Below, piece after piece: positions 25,101-35,697 of a stretch of DNA of 64,000 nt (positions are counted from its first letter, which is position 1; every line of letters begins with the position of its first letter). Below the pieces are notes generated by a model. That model was not told the origin of the DNA, made no database searches, and saw only the letters and a program-made list of their open reading frames with translations. Origin of the DNA: Luscinia megarhynchos (lineage: Eukaryota; Chordata; Aves; Passeriformes; Turdidae); assembly GCA_034336665.1 (NCBI GenBank), contig CM067566.1, positions 16,102,330 to 16,166,329 of the forward strand, read 5' to 3'. The translations under genes and the position numbers were made by a program.

Positions 25101-28065
25101 AAAGTCTTCATTCCTCCTTAATGTGGAGGAAATAAGCATATAGCTTTTGTTTTTGGAGCATGGAGTCATAATGCTAATGTGTAATAAAAAAGACAAGACT
25201 GCAGTTTATCATCCTGTTCCCAACTGCCTACATATAGTGCACACAACATCATCATACTTATAATTTATTTATTCCCATGTGTCTGCAAGAGAGCTACAGC
25301 ATACAAAAGCTATTGCTCTCCCTACATTTTCTTGCTGGACTGTGTAACCCAAGGCATTTATCTCAATATCATTTTGCAAAGTCAGGTTCTAGCAGTTAAG
25401 TAATACCCATCTCTCACCTCAGCTCTACTTGTCTTATTACCTTTTCTAGTGTCCTACTTTATCTAGAAACTTACTGCTATATAGGATGGGTGAAGCTGCT
25501 ATATAGTATCAGTAAAGAAATTTAATCAGTGCTCCTTCATTCATCATATTCCTCTGCAAATTAGAACAGTCAGACAAAAGCTGAACTTAGCCAAACCAAT
25601 CTGGTTTGAAAGCTATCCTGGCAATACTGTGGGAACCAAGGCATTTTGTGGTTCTTCTGACACAGTCCCTGCCAAAACCTTGCAGTTCAAGAAAAATGAA
25701 TATAACCTACCAAAATTCTTGAATGTGAGGAAATGTTCAAGTAGTTTCTTATTATACACAGCTGGGATTTCTATTCCCTGATCACTGCCAGTGAACAATG
25801 AAAACACAGGGTAGCTGGATGAGTGTAAATGAAAATCCTTGTGTTTTTAGAGCCAGATTTAGAGAATCACTGAATTTCATTGAAAAAACCTGTAAAACCT
25901 GATCTTCCATTAGGGTTCTGTATTCTGACTACTAAAGCTTGCATATACTGAAAGTCAAATTGGGCTGTGAGGTCCTGTTTGCCCACCCCCATGCAGTAAA
26001 CATAGACCATGCAGCTGCTTTCTGGGAAGATGTCCCAGCTACCTGCCATTCATCCCTCTAGCAGGGTCTTTTATTTAGTTGTGACCAAACGTTTTCATTT
26101 TTCTTTTTCTTTTGCCTTTCTGAAATTTGTTGGTTTATTTGTCCCCCAGGATGTTCACAGATTTCCATTTTGTGGGTGAGTGGGATGAAAAGACTCAAGA
26201 CCAGTTATTTGAACAATGCCTTGTCACATAAGTTCATGAGCACCTTTCCCTATTCACCAGTTTTACTAATGTACTCATTGAAAAATTCAGCATTCATTGA
26301 AGCAGTAGACAACATAATATAACTATGTATAAAAGAGAACACAAACTTCCAATAACCTGAAGCTAATACATCAGAATGATTTTGCAATTGGCTGTAGTCT
26401 AGCTGGTATCTTTAGAGAAAGAAAAACTCAATGACAAACAGATCACATTTTCTAAGGATGTTACTAACAATTAATACAGAATTCAAACCCCTCCACTGCA
26501 CTTATACATTGAAAGTTAGTACAATACAGCAATGAATAAAATAGTATTAAAGAAGAATCTTGTTAAAAATTCAGAAGGTTGACTGCTAAGGAAGAGAACG
26601 AGAAAAAGGACACATATAAATGAGTAAGACTCTAAGTTACAGCAGGTAGAATACAAGACTTTGAAAAATTAATTTTAAAAAATCCAGAAAAACTACTGAG
26701 AGATACTTTTACAATATTTTTATATTCCATAGGAGGCCTCAGAGATAATGGAGTAATATGCAGGATGGCACACTTAAGGGACATGAGGGCCTTGTTAAGC
26801 AACAGGGTTATTTTTTCATGTCATCCTGCAGCAAAAGGTGATGAATTGTTAACAAATCCTTAAGCAATAATTTTTTGCAAATATTTGGAGTGAGGCTTTG
26901 TCTATGAGAAGATGGTATGAGAACAGTACAGTTACAACTGTTTTGTTAAATGGGCTGGTGCTTCAGGAATGATGAGAACAAGGCTGACTCTGAATCCTTC
27001 TGCCTTATTTTGCATTGTGAATCTCAGCAAGAGTCTCTGTATTCCAAGCTGTCATTCATGTCATACCTGCTCTCGGGTATGGATGTCCTCTGACTAAGAA
27101 TGCCTCCAGATAACATTTGTTTGGTCATCTTTATTATCTGATCAGATAAATTCCTGAGGATTTCATTCTATGAAATATTCCTGAGGTGTCAATTGTCCTC
27201 TTGGAATAAAAATATAAAGAGCGAATGCCTGAATTCTGACAAATTAATTGCCTATTACTACCATTCAATGTCTTTTATTTTTCAAAGATTCTCTGGGTTT
27301 TGGTTGGGTTTGATTTTCCAGACTTTGAACATGGTGGTTTAGGTGATTTCATGATTAAAGCCCTCTATAAGCAGTTTAATTAGCTTTAATCTCACCATGT
27401 GAAAACACTGTTTCACTCTCAGAATCCTTACTACTTGTTGTCATTTTGGGGGTATTTACAATTTTTTTCTTCTCTCATACTCTTTGTGTAGCATGCTAAG
27501 ATGATTCTCAACAGTTCACACACACACTTTCTTTCACAGGCATGAGTAGCATCTTTTGGTGCTGGTTGTCATGCTGGATCAATATTAGAAAGAATTGTGA
27601 TAGCAAAGTCATCTATACCAACATTTAAACATACAAAGACAGGAATAAACAATGTGTAGCTCAAAGGTGCATGAAGCCACATTTGTCAAATATGTCTACA
27701 TTGCACTAGTTATTCAAGAGTTGCATTAATTTAATTCTGCAAGCTGCTGCACTGTATGGAAAGACTTGACCTCACACACCTCTTGGTACTCCTTCACTGC
27801 ATTCTTGAATATTTTTATACTCTGCACTCTCTTTAGGACAGGAAATTTATAGAGAGTGGTTTCCCTGTTACACATTAGCAGAAATACGATATCATAAATG
27901 ATATTGCTAAAACAAAATGCAGTGAGTTATTGCAATAAGTCACCAGGACTCCTCAATATCCATCTGAAAGTCCTGAGCCTTGCTATGCTTTCAAAATATT
28001 CTAACCAAAGGCTGTGTCAGAAGGTGAGAATCCCACTTAAGTGCACAAACCTCTGAAAAATTGAA

Positions 28066-28129
28066 GAATAGAATAGAATAGAATAGAATAGAATAGAATA
28101 GAATAGAATAGAATAGAATAGAATAGAAT
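28066..28129. repeat. (GAATA)n microsatellite
   Basis: A perfect pentanucleotide array of 64 bases, 12 full GAATA units plus a partial one. The complement is (TATTC)n. Read on the minus strand it gives a repeating YSILF peptide, which has no coding meaning. Arrays of this length are usually length-polymorphic. A CR1 3' end with a related TTCTATG tail lies about 900 bases away, but there is no direct link. Confidence 0.98.
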
Positions 28130-28990
28130 TCACCAATTAGTTTTCCTTCACACTGAGGCAATAATTGAGGAATTTTTTCCTTTAAAAGAACTCTCACAGA
28201 ACACTAAGAGATGTATAAAAACTGCAAAGAAAAATTATTTCTTTCTGTGAGCTCCTTTGAGGAAATAATAATTACAGTAGATATTTAGACTAAGTAGTTA
28301 TAGTGTATTAAGGTACTTTAAATTCTCTTCTGTAAAAATCACTCTGAGGTCTGTTTCTAGCTCATTTTCACAAAAAGGAGAGATAAACTGTAGCTGTGCA
28401 TTAAAAGCACTGACGCATGTGAAGAATGAGGCATTACACTGCCAATTATCAATGTGAAAATATATAAGGGAACCAATTGGACAGCAATAAGGGAAAGGTT
28501 GTGTGTAATTAAGTATGTTTATGCAAGAATTTGAGATTATGAAGTATCAAAATCATAGCTGAGTTATTTAGCAGAAAAAGAACTGTAAAATCCAGAGAAT
28601 TTTGATAAATTAATTGAAGTTATTATGAAGGATTAAATTAACATCATCAGTGTTCATTGGAAGGAAACAGTGAGCTGCATTGGTGTGAATAAGGCCTAGA
28701 TTAAGATAAATTTCACTAAATTTGAAATTATCAAAAAAATCTTTTTATGTGCAGTTAGATATTGTATCAATAAAGTGACTTGGGAAGAAAAAATATAACA
28801 AAGAAGGAAATGGAAAAAAATCACAGAAATTAATGGGAAATTTGAAAATAACAGTCTTAAGTTATCCTCAAAAGATAACTTAGAAAGAACAATAAATATA
28901 TTAATTAAAACATATGAGACTGGTTAAAAGAACGATAAGTGGAGAAATATTTATCAAGAAAACAAAAAGTAATAAAATGGAGTTACTAAT

Positions 28991-29437
28991 CACAGAACCA
29001 TAGAATGTCATGATTTGTGAAAGGGATCTTAAAGATCATCTAGCTCCAATTTCCCTGCTATGGGAAGGTCTTTTATTAGAGCAGGTTGCTCAGAGCCCCA
29101 TCCAAACTGGCCTTTAACCCTTCCAGGGGTGTTCCATCTGTAGCTTCCCTGGCAAACCTGCTCCAGGGCCTTGCCACCCTCACAGTGAAGAATTTCTTCC
29201 TGGTATCCAATATAAACCTACTCTCTGTCAGATAAAAGTCATTCTCCCATGTGCTGTCACGACCTCCTGGTAAAATGTCCCTCTCCAGCTTTCTTGTAGG
29301 TCTCTTTTAGGTACTGGAAGGCTGCAAAAATATCTTCCCAGAACCTCCTCTTCAGCAGGCTGGACAATGCAACTCTCTCAGCCTGTCTTCATACAAGAGG
29401 TGCTTCAGCCATCTCATCAACTTCATGGTCTTCTCCA
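28991..29437 (-). mobile_element. CR1 LINE 3' end fragment
   Basis: This is a classic avian CR1 3' end lying on the minus strand, so the plus strand shows it backwards. It begins with the terminal CACAGAACCATAGAATG block. It continues with the signature segments GGGATCTTAAAGATCATCTAG, GGTTGCTCAGAGCCCCATCC, AAGAATTTCTTCCTGG, GTCCCTCTCCAGC, TACTGGAAGGCTGC and CTCTCAGCCTGTCTTCATA. It fades at about 29437. About 450 bases are preserved, with many point changes, so it is a moderately old 5'-truncated copy with no coding capacity. Confidence 0.92.
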
Positions 29438-31784
29438 TATTTGTTCATAATAATTATGGATTAAAGATCTATTGTATGGCTCTATTTTACTTTATATTTT
29501 GCACTTTTTTGAAAGAAAATGTCTTATACAATAAAAAATGTAGGTATTTTGGTCTAAATGATCATATTGACTATATTTTCCTGCTGCATTTTGTATGCAA
29601 ATGTAGATTTAACAGTGTTTTATTGAGACAAATTGCTTAAAATTACAAATACTCCTTTTCTGAGGGTATTGTACATACTTCTATGTACAGTGAAAATAAA
29701 CACATTAGGTATCAGTTCTGGTGTATATGTCATAAACAGTGATAAATATCTTAGATTGGAAAAAATTGGAATCAAATAAAGCACTCTATAAAGTCCATAT
29801 TATGATATGTGAATTATGACTCTAGGAGAAACATAAGAGACCAGGACGAAAATTTGACTAGGATAATATTTATATTTCTCTAATGACAAAGTGGAAGAAT
29901 GCAGTCAATTAAAGGTGTGCCTTCAGGCAAGAGATTAGGCAGATTTTTGTGTTTGCTGCATTTAAGGCAATTGAAGGTATAACTCCTTCTCTGCCAAATC
30001 CTTTTAAACATGGATTAGTTTCAGAATTAATGGAATTAGTTCTTTTCAAAAGCATTCAGATACAACTTGATTTTTGTGCATTTATCAAATTCTGTAATAC
30101 TTACTAACCTCCACTTAGTTTTGAGTCAAAACAACCCAAAATTAAATGACAATAAAACTTTGATTTTAAAATGATAAATACCTTCTTGGCTTGCTTAGAC
30201 CTTCACAAGGGTTTGCACTACCCTAGCCTGAATATGAAATCAATAATAGATCTGGGTTTATTGCAAATATTTAAGGCATCAAATCAAAAAAAGACACAAT
30301 CAAAATGAAAAGCTTTTCAGGGTTTGCAATTACAGAACTTATATTCAAACAGTTGTTGTTTACCTTTAGCATTTTACACTGCTTAAGTGTGTTTAAAATA
30401 TGAAGAAACATGTCAAGTAATAGATCTGGGTGTTCTTGCTCCTGATGACACACAGGAAAAGGAAGCACATCACTGCTGTGTCTGCCAGTGACCAGGCAGC
30501 CACCGTGGACTGTGATTACAGCTCCTGCCTGCACAGCATCTTCTGTTATCCATTCTGGGAAATAGATAGGATGGTTAGTTCTACCTAAGGAAACTGAGGA
30601 GGAAGTTTGCTTAAGCTCTTCTTAAGTGGCTGAGGAGAGGCCAAGTTCCAGTGCTTGATTAACAAGTATGTATTAATACTGGCACATCCCTTACAATTAA
30701 ATTTAAAGGACTATTAAAAAAAACCAAACAAAATAAACACAGATATTGGGAAAATAATTTTAAATTTAATTTTACATGGATCATTGCTTAGCAGTTAAAA
30801 CCTTTTTTTAGTTTCCTTTTTTGCGTTGTCTTCATTTGTTTCCCTTTCTTTTTTCTTTTCCTTCCTCTTTCAGCTTTTTTCCCCCTTACTTTTTCTGCAC
30901 CTGTATTTTTAATCAAGAATTCGTATTTTATCACTATGCTAGGATGATCCATCACAATTTTTCTGTATTCTATTTTAACTCTTCTCTGTAAATACAAAAA
31001 TCATTAATATGACACTATGAATGAGTCCAAGTCCAGAAAGACTGGACTGAAAACTGCAGCAGTATTATACAAGATCATACACTTTCAATAAAGACAACAT
31101 GGGAAAGGTTATAATATAACTGTACTATAGGTATGCAGACAACCAAATAAGAACAGATATATGTTTGTTTCGTACCGTCAGTTAGGTAAACCACTTTGTT
31201 GACTTTTCTAAAAAAAATGTGTTTTACTTTTTTGTCATCTTCTAATTTTTTTTTAAAGAGAAATATTTAGTTTTACCAAAGCTTGCTTGAAATCAATAAT
31301 CAATTATTTCTAAAATAAATTTGATTTGAATGAGTCCCAACAGATGTGGCTTTTATCATCTTTAGTTTCAATTGTTTCTACTGCAAGTCATAACAGAATG
31401 AAATGCCTACAGATTGACTTTGCCAGGTGTAGCTATGTAAACAAATGACATGACATATTAGCACTCTGAACAAAAAAAAATTTAAAAAAAATTTTAAAAA
31501 AATTAAAAGAATAAAAAGGCTGCATAATCATCCTTATAGTGTATTTTGTGGTTCTTGTGCTAGGAGTTTTGGATTGAGATAATATGACTGCAACACCTAA
31601 GGCAGAACTAAGTTGAACACAGTTTTAAAAGCCTTGCAAGATAAATACAGGATTTGGTAACTGTACTTTCACCTTTACTGATCAAATCAGGTAAAAATCT
31701 CTAAAGGTGCTGGTACCTGAGTTTCAACAACAACCACTAAGTAGAGCACACAGATTTATCCCAAAAAAGAAAACCAAATATTAG

Positions 31785-31843
31785 TGCTGTCCGTGAGAAC
31801 GAGCGCGTGCTCTGCGGTTTTTGTAACCGCGGTATCTCCAGCA
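31785..31843. other. CpG-dense segment able to fold into a three-way junction
   Basis: Seven CpG pairs lie within 40 bases (31792-31831) in DNA that otherwise has very few. The plus strand can form two tandem hairpins. The first pairs GAGC (31801-31804) with GCTC (31809-31812) around a 4-base loop. The second pairs GCGGTT (31814-31819) with AACCGC (31825-31830) around TTTGT. An outer stem pairs TGCTG (31785-31789) with CAGCA (31839-31843). I match it to no known RNA gene. It may be a remnant of a structured RNA, a short conserved element or an unmethylated island remnant. Confidence 0.3.
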
Positions 31844-33089
31844 GCCACTGAGGATTTAATCCTTTTTATCAGTGCTCCCAAATCCTCTGACTTTTGTTGC
31901 ACATACAGGAAATTAAAAAGATAAAACTGAAACTAATAAGGAGAGCAAAGTACGACCACCTTCTATGAACAATATGCTCAGTCTTGTCATTCAACAGCCA
32001 ACAACAGTGGATAAACATTTTTTTATGAGATCTGGACTTCTAGGATTTATGACACTCGTTTCTAAATAAAGTAAAATATATGGGAAAATTCTTTAAGCGT
32101 CTTATTAAAGGATAAAAACTGTGAAAAATTCACTGAGCACAAAAAAATCATCTAAATAAGGATTAAATCACACCTTAACACCATCTTTTGGGGTTTTTTT
32201 ATTTTTCCCACCAAGGAAATCTAGGAAATCTAGGCACAGTCTGAATAGCACAAAATACTGCAGCTAGATGTTGTCTGATTTTTGTGTTTGAGTTACAGAG
32301 CTAGCAGAGAGAATATTCAGCAGATTCACATACTTTGTGGCTAGCATGGGAAATGAGAGGTTTTTTAAAGTTTGTTGTTAAAATTTCAAGCTTGCCACAA
32401 ACAAGTTGTCATTCCTAGGATTAAACTATTCCTTTCTGTTTCTAGCAGTATTAGTGCCAATAAATGGTACTGAGCCCAAGTAGTGTCTGTGAAAGTGCCT
32501 GCTAATATTTTTACAGAATTTGTTAGAATAAACTAGGTAAGAAAGAGATGTCTTTATTGCTGTCACCTTTAAATAGTATTCAGTCTTGAATCAATTTCTC
32601 AGCATTGGTTACCACTTAATTTACATTTGGACCTACAAGATTTAGGTGACAAATTTCCAAGAGTTCAGAAAAATATCTTCCAGTGAAGATAGTCCATGTA
32701 CTTCAATTCCTGCTCTCTCAGGTGGGTCTGAGCAATGATTTAGATGAACCAGTGAAGATTCACTGCAAGAATAAGAAAACATTCCTGTGTTTGTCTTTCC
32801 ACCCTTGCTTTATTGTCTGAACACAATTAAGTGTTTTGCAGACAAGCTATTTTTGACAAGTAGTTTCCCCAAATTTAAATTTCAAGCCATGGGTCAAGCC
32901 AGACACCAGTGTATTGCTCCATAAGATGCCTCATTGTCCTAGATACACAGGAAGAAAGCTAAGATTCAAGGCTTAAGTTTAGGACATAACTTTACTAATT
33001 TAACTGCTATGCAAACAAACAGAAATAACCTGTATATTAAAGGCCATGAATTCTTCTATAACTATTTTCACAACCTGCTGGACTCACAC

Positions 33090-33112
33090 AAAACTCTGTG
33101 ACTCTGTGACTG
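33090..33112 (+). repeat. CTCTGTGA-type octamer repeat, possible CR1 tail
   Basis: The octamer ACTCTGTG occurs twice in tandem and a third, shortened copy follows. This resembles the (ATTCTRTG)n microsatellite that ends CR1 elements. No CR1 body is recognisable upstream, so it is either a very old tail or a chance tandem. Confidence 0.3.
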
Positions 33113-33956
33113 TGCAATTGAACTCTAGACCTGTTGCTTCCTTGTCCATTTCTTCCTCAGAATTCTGATATTGGCAGTGGAAAGAGGAAAAAGTCTTTCT
33201 TTCATTCTACACACCAGGAGCCACAAGAGCATCCTATCTTTTCTTTAGGGACTGTTTCCACCTGAGCCTGTTCTAGCAATTTCACATTGTCAGCTAAAAA
33301 GACATGGAACAAGTGCAAATTGCACACCTTCTACTTGTAAAGTGACAACCTTTGAAGCTGCATCTCCTGACTGGAACATTGGGTTCAGGCAGCTTAAAGA
33401 ATGCTGCTCACTGGCGTGTGAAATCAGGTCCTTCATTCTTCCAGGGAGCAGCAATTAGTGAAGAGCAGAAAACATCCAAAGACCCTATGTTGTGGCAGGA
33501 CAGAAAGTGTGAAAGTGCATGAAGCTGGGAAGAGGCAGCCTATACACTCACTCTCTCTGTCATGCAGGAAATGAGGCATCCCAGAACAGAAACTTCCATT
33601 CCAGAAGCAATTAAAATTGTATTGTAAAGAAAAATGTTGTCATAATATTTCCCACAATAAGACATGGAAACATTGTTGTGTGATTATATGAAATTAAAAT
33701 TATAATTCATGTAAATTTCAGGCCATTCATAGCTGCTAAGAAATTAAAACTGAGTGACAAATGCATTGACAATAAACTATGGAGTTTGTGTTCATGATCC
33801 AGTATAACTATCCAACCAAATTAAAATCTGTTGTTTTATTTGACCTTTTCCTTACTTATCTGTAAATTAAAAAAAAAATTAATATTTCTCACCTTAGTAA
33901 AGTCTTTTTATTTTTTTCCTTGTCCTGGGAAAAGTAATAATGAATAGACTACTTAC

Positions 33957-34053
33957 CTTTTGGGCAGTGGTAATGAAAGGCTGACTTGTGCCCACCCATT
34001 CCTGTGACCCAGAACTGCAGAATACTTGCTAATATGTTAAGTCTCATTTTCAT
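33957..34053 (-). CDS. Possible first coding exon of a secreted protein (minus strand, partial)
   Basis: On the minus strand an ATG at 34053 opens a frame of 32 codons that ends at a strong donor, AAAAG/GTAAGTAG. The peptide starts MKMRLNILASILQFWVTG. This is a short basic start followed by a hydrophobic core, as in a signal peptide. It continues MGGHKSAFHYHCPK. The A at -3 fits a good start context. An in-frame TAA lies 15 bases upstream. The exon leaves in phase 1, the usual phase for signal-peptide exons. GC content of the last 58 bases is about 52 percent, against strongly AT-rich flanks. An acceptor-like CTGCAG at 34015-34020 means the true exon could instead be only 33957-34014. I do not recognise the protein or see a following exon, so this is a lead, not an established gene. 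Confidence 0.32.
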
Positions 34054-34088
34054 CTTAATATTGTCAAATTAAAACCAGAGTAAGTACA

Positions 34089-34096
34089 TTTTTATA
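34089..34096 (-). promoter_or_regulatory. TATA-like sequence upstream of the possible exon
   Basis: The minus strand reads TATAAAAA about 36 bases upstream of the candidate start codon at 34053. A start site 30 bases downstream would leave a leader of only about 10 bases, and A/T-rich DNA produces such strings often. Its role is doubtful. Confidence 0.12.
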
Positions 34097-34104
34097 ATTT
34101 AAGA

Positions 34105-34210
34105 CTTGCTCCAAAACATAATATAAAGGAAATTAGTATCTCAATTGATGTCATTAGGCTTGCTCCAAAGCATAACATAAGGGAAAAGAGGTTTTTAATT
34201 GATGTCATTC
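34105..34210. repeat. 54-bp tandem duplication
   Basis: Two diverged copies, at about 34105-34158 and 34159-34210, share CTTGCTCCAAA, a CATAA-ATAA-GGAAA block and AATTGATGTCATT. The first two thirds match closely and the middle differs. The duplication lies directly upstream of the candidate minus-strand exon at 33957-34053. Confidence 0.9.
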
Positions 34211-35196
34211 ACCTTGGGATCAAATCCAATGAACAAACTACAGTTTTCACCTCAAGTATATCATTATTCATATCTATATCTTAGATAACATCAGAAAAAT
34301 ATTATGGTTGCAGTTTATTCAGCTTGAGCTATGACTGATTGCAATAACTGGTGATTTACTAGAACTGTCTAAGCTTTTCTTGACATAGTCTGGGAAATAT
34401 ATTAAAGTGGCCGGCCTAGGTTCCTTCAAAAGAGTGTTAATTATGCCTTAAAATTCATTTTGTGGAAATTTTTCAGAGAGAAAGTGAATACTTCTTTGAA
34501 TTACAATATGAATTATATTCCTAGATTATTCCTTATTGTCACATTCAGAGGGAAGATGTTTACACAGCATTGAAACTATAGCATCAATTCATCATAGTCT
34601 TAAATGAAAACCGAATATGATCTGACAGGGAATTGAAGAGGTATGTTGGAATATCTGTTCCCCAAAAGACAAGAAATAGATTGAGGATAAAGGCATCTTT
34701 TCTCTCCAAGTGTAGAGTTGAACCATAAATCTGAGCAATAATGTCATTATGTCTTATTAGTGCATCTTTGTTCTTAAAAATTAGATTTAGATGATCCATT
34801 GAAGTTAGCACAGGTTTCTATTGAGCTGTCCCATTATCTCATGAATATATCATTGCAGTATAGAGAGGAATATATCTAATTTGCCTGAGAAAGGAAAGGG
34901 CTGATCATTCACAAATGAGCACAAGAGGGAATGATGGAGCTGATAATAACCAACCAAGTATGTCCTAAGAAATGGCACAATCCTAATTTGAGAATACATT
35001 AATTTTGGATACTTCCAGTGTCTGATATTTGCCCATTAATTTTATAACACTTGCCCAGCCCAAAGAGAAGAATAAATTTGCATTATTTAAATATATTTTA
35101 ATTATATAGCAATTAGGTTACTACATCCAGCTGTCTATTTATTAGCTATAATGATAGAGTGTTGTGAATTGATAGATATTTTTATAAATAAAATAG

Positions 35197-35697
35197 TGCC
35201 CCAGTTCTGGCCAGGACAGACTTAATTTTGCAGAAATCAAGAGCGGGGCATGGCTAGGACCTGGAGGTTTCTGTACAACCTCACCTCATTTCCAGGGGCA
35301 GGGGGAAGGGAGTCTCTTTTGGGAAGAAGGATTTCCTTCCAGTTTAGTAAACGTGTTGGAGGGAGGGGTTGGGTAACCCAGGTTCAGAGCTCGATGGAGC
35401 AGTTTGGGGTAAAGTGTCTGTGGTTGGATAGGGTCAGGTCAAGCTCCACAGAGAGCATTTTGCATGTGAATCACTCTGTCTTTTGTACGGTTTTTAATGA
35501 ATATTGTGCTGTTACTGCTCATTTTCTTATTTCTGTTTCCAGGAAATTCTTCTTATCTTAATCCATGACCTTCACTTTTTGTGCCCCAAATTCTCGTCTC
35601 CAGTCTGCCGCAGGGGAGGGGGGAGTGAGAAAGCAGCACATGATTTGTAGAGTCCCAGTGGGAACTCCAAACTGGGGAGTACCACTTCTAAACCACA
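35197..35697 (+). mobile_element. Endogenous retrovirus LTR, ERVL-like (old, solo)
   Basis: About 500 bases resemble a bird ERVL-type long terminal repeat in plus orientation. Landmarks are the 5' part (CCCCAGTTCTGGCCAGGACAG, then TTAATTTTGCAGAAA and GGGGCATGGC), a T-rich central part, and the R/U5 part with TTATCTTAATCCATGACC. These are followed by CCAAATTCTCGTCTCCAGTCTG, a GGGGAGGGGGGAGTGAG run and a terminal TAAACCACA. The poly-A signal that is usual just before TATCTTAA is degraded. No internal retroviral sequence or second LTR is seen nearby, so it is probably a solo LTR. The boundaries are approximate and I find no matching target-site duplication. The open frames across it have no coding meaning. 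Confidence 0.72.

Larger units (their letters stand above)
14800..28060. other. Unique AT-rich non-coding sequence
   Basis: I see no gene or clear mobile element in this 13 kb stretch beyond the sites listed separately. Open frames reach at most about 90 codons, on both strands, with no recognisable domain. A stretch near 19730-19770 vaguely resembles a CR1 tail, but is too short to call. Confidence 0.55.
29440..33900. other. Unique AT-rich non-coding sequence
   Basis: I see no gene. The stretch contains A/T-rich low-complexity runs, for example 31469-31503. It also holds the CpG-dense segment at 31.8 kb, the CR1-tail-like octamers at 33.09 kb and an exon-like but stop-containing segment at 32446-32536. 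That segment has acceptor CTTTCTGTTTCTAG and donor CTAG/GTAAGAAA. Confidence 0.55.

Noticed and set aside
28066..28129. Regular array considered as a CRISPR or satellite
   Set aside because: The unit is five bases with no spacers, so it is a plain microsatellite in vertebrate DNA.
32446..32536. 91-base segment with strong acceptor and TAG/GTAAGAAA donor on the plus strand
   Set aside because: All frames have stops. It could be a non-coding exon, but nothing else supports it.
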